Source of the DNA: Helicobacteraceae bacterium
Lineage (GTDB): Bacteria > Campylobacterota > Campylobacteria > Campylobacterales > SZUA-545
Length of the DNA stretch: 64,000 bases
Assembly: GCA_031286325.1 (NCBI GenBank)
Contig: JAITUT010000005.1
Location: 41,557-105,556, forward strand
Direction: 5' to 3'
In this document: one piece after another, positions 59,464-64,000 of the stretch
Numbering within the stretch: position 1 is the first letter of the stretch
Layout of the letters: each line of letters starts with the position of its first letter
The notes under the pieces: model-generated
Databases searched by the model: none
Told to the model about the DNA's origin: nothing
What the model saw: the letters and a program-made list of their open reading frames with translations, nothing else
Made by a program: the position numbers and the translations under genes

Positions 59464-59937
59464 ATGCCGAAAAAAATCGCCGAAAAGACAAAAAAATTCC
59501 TGAAAGCGCGTTTTGGCGAGGCGGCGCGCGCAATGAACAGGGCGCAAAAGGCGTTTTTGCGCGGCGAGCTGCCGATCATAAACGGCGTTTTGACGCGCCG
59601 CAAATACACGCAGATCGCGGCGATAGACGAAGATGACGCGCTTTTGATACGCAAAAACGAGCCGCTGCCGAAAACGCATTGCGCCAAGATCGCGATCTCG
59701 CACGACGCCGATTATGGCGATTACACGATCTATTGCGGCGAAGGGGCGTATAAAGCGGACGGATTCATCGCCGTCTTTGACGACACGAAGTTAGTCTGGC
59801 TGATGTTTTGCGAATTTATTAACCCTATTGAGGACGCGTGGTTTGTTGTGGGCAAAGGCGGCGAAAAGATCGTTTGCCGCAATAGTTTGGGGGCGGAATA
59901 CGACTTTGACTTTGACTTAGACGAGGAGGGCGAATGA
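59464..59937 (+). CDS. Hypothetical soluble protein
   Basis: The 157-residue protein has a basic N-terminal helix (KKIAEKTKKFLKARFGEAAR) and a beta-rich remainder (AKIAISHDADYGDYTIYCGE; LVWLMFCEFINPIEDAWFVV) with an acidic end (DFDFDLDEEGE). No signal or membrane segment. It lies between the two-part membrane protein and the M48 protease, with a four-base ATGA overlap to the latter, so it is probably part of the same module. Not recognised. Confidence 0.65.
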   Translation: MPKKIAEKTKKFLKARFGEAARAMNRAQKAFLRGELPIINGVLTRRKYTQIAAIDEDDALLIRKNEPLPKTHCAKIAISHDADYGDYTIYCGEGAYKADGFIAVFDDTKLVWLMFCEFINPIEDAWFVVGKGGEKIVCRNSLGAEYDFDFDLDEEGE

Positions 59938-62519
59938 CTTACGAGAAAGCGCAAAGGGAGAAAATACTCGCGATCTTTTTCCTGTTGATCTGGGCGGGAG
60001 GCATCGGATTTTTCTGGTATGTCTCACCGGAAACCTTTCCTGCGCCGATTTGGGCGCTTTTGATCCCTTTTACGATCCTGTTGTTAGTATTTTTCGTCCG
60101 CGTGAAGCCCGAGGACTTAGTCGAAAGTGAAGAAGCGTCGAAAAATGACGCGCGTAAAATTGACCGAGCGCAAGCAGAACGAATGATCATTGGGGGCGCA
60201 AAAAGAAGCGAAAAACCCGCGGAAAAAGAGGAGAATAAAATTAACTCCGCGATAGGCTGTTTGCTCATATACCTATTTCTCGTCTGTTTCTTCGTGATGG
60301 CGCTAGAAATAGAACATATATCCGCCTCGTCTTGGGCGTTTTTGATCGGCGTGCCGATAGTCGCGGCTGTAATTTCCGCGATCATTTCAAACGCCGCGAT
60401 TAGAAACACCATCTATTTTTTGATCGCTTACGGATTTTTAGTTTATTTCATCGCGATCTCGCTAGAACCAGAACATATATCCGAGCCGTTTTGGGCGATT
60501 TTGATCCTTACGCCGATCGCCGCGATCTTGCTTTTCGCGCTCATTTCAAAAGACTTCTCGCACATCACTCGCATAAGTTCAACGAACTTCCGCGAACGTC
60601 AAAAAGCGTCGCAAGAGACTTCAAGGTTTTTAATTTTCGCTTTTTTTGGCGCGATCGCGGTGATTTCGGCATTTGCGTTCGTGATCTTTGAAATGCTCTT
60701 TACATTCACTAACGTATCGATTCGCGGCGAGATTTTTGGACTCCCGATTAGGTCGATTTTGCTGATATTTTTCATCTGGATTTTTATATTTGTGGAATTT
60801 CTCATAACGCTCTCTCAAATTAAAGACGGCAGATCGGTCGCCGAGCAGCTTGGCGCGCGCCTCGTAACCGCGCCCAACACGACGGAGGAGCAGAGGCTGC
60901 TAAATGTCGTATATGAAATGTCGCTCGCCAGCGGCGTTCCCGTCCCAATGTCGTTCATTCTGCACGGAGACGCGATCAACGCTTTCGCCGCCGGGCGCGG
61001 ACTAGAAGATTCGGTCGTCGCCGTTACCGAAGGCGCGTTGAAGTTTTTAACGCGCGACGAGTTGCAAGGCGTGATCGCGCACGAATTTAGTCACATTTTA
61101 AACGGCGATATGGCGCTCAACATTAAATTTATGGGCGCGTTAAACGGGCTTAGCTCGCTTTCGCAAGCGGGGTTTAGGCTAATGACAAAGATAGCGACGA
61201 AAAAGAGAAGCGGAAGCGGAAACAAAGGCAATGGCGTCGCCGTAATTCTGCTAATTGGGGGCGTCCTCTGGCTCGTGGGTTTAGCGGGCTATTTCTTCGG
61301 ACTCCTCATCAAATCGCGGTTAAATCGCGAGCGCGAATTTTTAGCCGACTCCTCCGCGGTGCAATTCACGCGGCTTAACAGCGGAATCGCGGGCGCGTTA
61401 AAGAAAATTGGCTATCAAGGATCGGATATTGACTCCCCCAAAGCCGAAACTTTCAGCCACTTTTACTTCGCGCGCGGTATGGAGTGGCGCGGCGGCGGAG
61501 AGCTCATTGACTCGCACCCGCCGCTTGAGACGCGAATTTTCGCGCTGGAGCCGGATTGGGACGGCAAATTTACGCCTACGCGCAGAGTTGGCGAGAGCGA
61601 ATTTAACGCAAGCGGCGAAATAGGCGATTTCACGGCGGGCTTTAGCGGCGCTTTCGCGGCGGATTCTGCGAAAACTTTCGCCGAAAGCGAGACGAAAGAT
61701 TTCGTCAAATTCCCGCTTGCCGCCGATATTACCCCCCAGAAGATCGCCCGCGCCAATCGCGTGATCGCGGAGATTCCGCTGTTTTTGCACGAATGCGCGC
61801 TGGATTCTTTGCGCGCGCGCTGGGTGATTTACGCCTTGCTTTTGGACGATTTAGAAGACCTTCGCGCGAAACAAACGCAGATCGTTAAAAACGACATTGA
61901 TTTTCTAGAGTTTAAGAAAATTTGCGCCTCGCTTATTGATCTAAGCCGCGAAAATTATCTGGATCTCGCTCTGCTTTGCGCCCCGTCTTTGCGCTTGCTC
62001 ACGAAAGCGCAATACATTAAATTTAGCTATCTCGCAAAGGGGCTAATAGAGGCGGACGGCGAGCTCTCCGCGCGCGAATTTACGCTTAAATACGCGATCT
62101 TTTACCCGTTGGATATTTTCTTCGGCATTAAGCCCGCGCCGAAAGAGACCTTTAACTCAATCGCCGAAATAGAGGGGGCGGCGGAGACAATTCTCTCTGC
62201 GATCGCGCTCTCGCAAGTCGCGGCGGAAGATCAAGCAAAAGAGCTTTTGCGCGGCGTCGAACCCGATCTGAATTACGCGGAAAATCACTCGCCGAGCGAG
62301 CTTATGGCGGCTTACGATCTAGCGGGGCAAGCTAGCCAAAAAACGCGCGAGGAAATTTTGACTTTAGCGGTTAAGATCGCAAGTTACGCAGAGAGAGGCG
62401 GCGCGAAAGCGCAACATATCGATCGCGGCGGCTTTGAAGATCGCGTTGCGATCAGCGCGAAAGATCGCGAGCAGATCGCGCCTCTCGCGGCGGCTTTGCG
62501 TCTGAAATCGCCATTTTAA
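59934..62519 (+). CDS. M48 (HtpX-like) membrane metalloprotease with long C-terminal region
   Basis: The 861-residue protein has about eight membrane helices before residue 300. The protease part holds the zinc motif IAHEFSHILNGD (His383, Glu384, His387), the third ligand in NREREFLADSSAV, and an embedded helix pair between. HtpX-type enzymes are about 300 residues; here the extra N-terminal helices and about 330 C-terminal residues (ITPQKIARANRVIAEIPLFL; EIEGAAETILSAIALS) nearly triple the length. It likely degrades or senses inner-membrane proteins. The run with the two upstream genes suggests a joint role. Confidence 0.85.
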   Translation: MTYEKAQREKILAIFFLLIWAGGIGFFWYVSPETFPAPIWALLIPFTILLLVFFVRVKPEDLVESEEASKNDARKIDRAQAERMIIGGAKRSEKPAEKEENKINSAIGCLLIYLFLVCFFVMALEIEHISASSWAFLIGVPIVAAVISAIISNAAIRNTIYFLIAYGFLVYFIAISLEPEHISEPFWAILILTPIAAILLFALISKDFSHITRISSTNFRERQKASQETSRFLIFAFFGAIAVISAFAFVIFEMLFTFTNVSIRGEIFGLPIRSILLIFFIWIFIFVEFLITLSQIKDGRSVAEQLGARLVTAPNTTEEQRLLNVVYEMSLASGVPVPMSFILHGDAINAFAAGRGLEDSVVAVTEGALKFLTRDELQGVIAHEFSHILNGDMALNIKFMGALNGLSSLSQAGFRLMTKIATKKRSGSGNKGNGVAVILLIGGVLWLVGLAGYFFGLLIKSRLNREREFLADSSAVQFTRLNSGIAGALKKIGYQGSDIDSPKAETFSHFYFARGMEWRGGGELIDSHPPLETRIFALEPDWDGKFTPTRRVGESEFNASGEIGDFTAGFSGAFAADSAKTFAESETKDFVKFPLAADITPQKIARANRVIAEIPLFLHECALDSLRARWVIYALLLDDLEDLRAKQTQIVKNDIDFLEFKKICASLIDLSRENYLDLALLCAPSLRLLTKAQYIKFSYLAKGLIEADGELSAREFTLKYAIFYPLDIFFGIKPAPKETFNSIAEIEGAAETILSAIALSQVAAEDQAKELLRGVEPDLNYAENHSPSELMAAYDLAGQASQKTREEILTLAVKIASYAERGGAKAQHIDRGGFEDRVAISAKDREQIAPLAAALRLKSPF

Positions 62520-62532
62520 CGAGGAAAATGAT

Positions 62533-63744
62533 ATGGCGCAAAATTTAACGGCTTTTATGGTTAGAAGGTATTTGAAATTCGATCCGAACCAACCATTTAT
62601 TTCAATCGCCGCGATCTTGGCGTTTTTGGGCGTTACGATCGGCGTAATGGTTTTGATTATCGCGATGGCGATTATGAGCGGCTTTATTAAAGAGTTCGGC
62701 GAAAAATTATTCGTAATGAATTACCCGATCACATTGCAGCCGAAATTCGCGGAGTTTATTGAACGGCGCGATATTGAGAAATTAGAGCGCAAATTTCCCA
62801 AACTCGCTTTCAGCCCGTATATTTACGCGGGCGCGTTAAGCCGCAACGGTTCGGCGATGCAGGGCAATGTCGTATTCGGCGTGCATTTTGACAAAGAGCG
62901 CAAGGCGAATAAAGTCTTAGATCGCGCGATGACGCGCGAGCAATACGAAAGTTTTGACGTGATCGCGGGCGAGACATTGCTTGAAACTTTGCGCATTAAA
63001 GAAATTGACGGCGAAAAGAAAGTACTTTTAATTTTTTCGCACTATCAGCCCGCTGGCGCGATGCTAACGCCCGTAATGAAACGCTTTCGCATTGCCGACG
63101 CTTACAATTCGGGACTCACAGAGTTTGACAAAGCCTATTTATTCGCCCGTTACGAGGACATTTGCCTCTTGCTGGGGATTGAGGAGGGGCTCTACCACGG
63201 CGTACATATTTACGCGAAAGAGCCGATGAGCGAGATCGCCGAAGTCGCGGAGGCGGCGGGCAAAGACATTAAAGCTACGGGCTGGTGGGAGAAAAACGCC
63301 TCGTTTTTCGCCTCGTTTGAACTTGAAAAACGCGCGTTATTTCTCGTGTTGATGCTGATCATTTTAGTCGCCGCGATGAATATAATTTCCTCGCAAATGA
63401 TGACGGTTTTGAGCCGCCGCAAAGAGATCGCGCTTTTGATGTCGCTGGGCGCTTCGCGGCGCGAAGTTTCGCGGATATTTTTCAGAATGGGCGCGATCAT
63501 CGGCGCGGGCGGGATCGCGGTTGGCAGCGCGTTAGGTTTCGCGGGGCTTTGGGCGTTATCCACATTTGATCTCGTGAAATTGCCGCCCGAAGTTTATGGA
63601 ATGAGCAAATTGCCGCTGCATTTTACAGGCGCGGACTTCGCCGCGATCGCGATCGGGGCTTTTGTGATCGTGATTTTTAGCTCGTGGTATCCCGCCAAAA
63701 AAGCCGCCGCGACCGACGCTCTGGACGCGCTTAGAAACGAATAA
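62533..63744 (+). CDS. LolC/LolE-type ABC transporter permease
   Basis: The 403-residue protein has an N-terminal membrane helix (ISIAAILAFLGVTIGVMVLI), a large periplasmic domain to about residue 265 and three C-terminal helices of the FtsX domain (LVLMLIILVAAMNIISSQMM; SRRKEIALLMSLGASRREVS). This is the build of LolC/E, which extract lipoproteins from the inner membrane with the ATPase LolD. LolD is not in the window. GAGGAAAATGAT precedes the ATG. It follows the M48 gene by 13 bases. Confidence 0.85.
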   Translation: MAQNLTAFMVRRYLKFDPNQPFISIAAILAFLGVTIGVMVLIIAMAIMSGFIKEFGEKLFVMNYPITLQPKFAEFIERRDIEKLERKFPKLAFSPYIYAGALSRNGSAMQGNVVFGVHFDKERKANKVLDRAMTREQYESFDVIAGETLLETLRIKEIDGEKKVLLIFSHYQPAGAMLTPVMKRFRIADAYNSGLTEFDKAYLFARYEDICLLLGIEEGLYHGVHIYAKEPMSEIAEVAEAAGKDIKATGWWEKNASFFASFELEKRALFLVLMLIILVAAMNIISSQMMTVLSRRKEIALLMSLGASRREVSRIFFRMGAIIGAGGIAVGSALGFAGLWALSTFDLVKLPPEVYGMSKLPLHFTGADFAAIAIGAFVIVIFSSWYPAKKAAATDALDALRNE

Positions 63745-63884
63745 ATAATCGCGGTTAGAAACGCTTAATCAGCAAGCCCAATCGCCTCGCGAAATTTTTG
63801 CGCGCGATCGCTTTTGTCCGAAATCGCTTTTGTATTTAATTTTTCAGCGCGTAAAGATGTAGAAATTTTCGGCAGGGCAATCGC

Positions 63885-63903
63885 GGCAAAAAGCTCTTTT
63901 GCC
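63885..63903 (+). terminator. Stem-loop terminator candidate after the permease gene
   Basis: GGCAAAA (63885-63891), loop AGCTC, TTTTGCC (63897-63903). It lies 140 bases after the stop and directly before a tandem repeat. The preceding gap has no other feature. Confidence 0.5.
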
Positions 63904-63973
63904 AGATCGGAACAGATCAGAACAGATCAGAACAGATCGGATCGGATCGGGACGGATCAGAACAGATCGGAAC
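63904..63973. repeat. 10-base tandem repeat array at the window end
   Basis: Units AGATCGGAAC / AGATCAGAAC follow each other in a strict 10-base register. The middle is made of GATCG pentamers (AGATCGGATCGGATCGGGAC). Seven 10-base units are visible; related sequence continues to the window edge. Confidence 0.85.
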
Positions 63974-64000
63974 AGAACAGCATTGGATCGGAGCAAACGA

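Overview
The window looks like chromosome from a member of the Campylobacterota (formerly Epsilonproteobacteria) or a close relative. Pointers are the pseudopilin start RRAFTMIE, an Opr/MOMP-like porin, short-form hisG followed by nadA, a conserved PilN-like hypothetical protein, and the gene repertoire in general. No rRNA or single decisive marker is present, so this is inference. The base composition is unusual for the phylum: G+C is roughly balanced, and the DNA is saturated with GCG, CGC and GATCGC, including dozens of the octamer GCGATCGC. Coding is dense on both strands. I found no CRISPR array, rRNA operon, phage or transposase gene.

Layout. 0-2.2 kb: end of a Crp/Fnr regulator, a PilJ/NarX-type membrane sensor and an NrdG-like activase. 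2.3-9.7 kb: an assimilatory sulfate block (siroheme reductase, sulfate-binding protein, CysT, CysW, CysA, APS reductase), with one shared operator/promoter motif before sbp, cysW and cysA. 9.7-11.8 kb: repeat-rich DNA and the first of three MORN_2 secreted-protein genes. 11.8-14.7 kb: ankyrin/AMIN lipoprotein, ftsW and two small coiled-coil proteins. 14.9-15.5 kb: five tRNAs. 15.6-24.9 kb: thrC, an M15 peptidase, der, a pseudopilin, a convergent paralogous pair, a DUF4405 protein, hisG and nadA. 25-30.8 kb: MORN_2 copy 2, a large exported protein, a porin and a DUF815 ATPase.

30.8-34.3 kb is an AT-richer island with a C5 methyltransferase plus HaeII-like endonuclease, flanked by 27-bp direct repeats, and an N6-adenine methyltransferase. 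34.4-38.4 kb is a nadK-uppP-tal-pilT operon. 38.5-42.8 kb holds tRNA-Ser, feoB with a Fur-like box, MORN_2 copy 3 and more repeats. 43-44.8 kb holds thiS and thiG. 45.2-47 kb holds a broken small gene and a zeta-type toxin with its likely antitoxin. 47.3-49.7 kb is a class III ribonucleotide reductase whose glycyl-radical tail is a separate small gene. 50.5-53.4 kb holds an HrgA-like nuclease behind a GDYXXLXY/DUF2157 pair. 53.5-63.7 kb holds miaA, a zinc-ribbon/SHOCT protein, tRNA-Pro, a membrane Mrr-like protein, moeA and a four-gene run with an M48 protease and a LolC/E-type permease.

How parts work together. CysTWA and Sbp import sulfate, CysH reduces APS to sulfite and the siroheme enzyme reduces sulfite to sulfide; ATP sulfurylase is not in the window. 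NrdG would activate NrdD by making the glycyl radical on the small partner. ThiS and ThiG make the thiazole of thiamine. The most unusual signals are the triplicated MORN_2 unit with conserved leader and palindromic tail, palindromic repeats read as the N-terminus of CysT, the shared sulfur operator, the split NrdD and the GCGATCGC bias.
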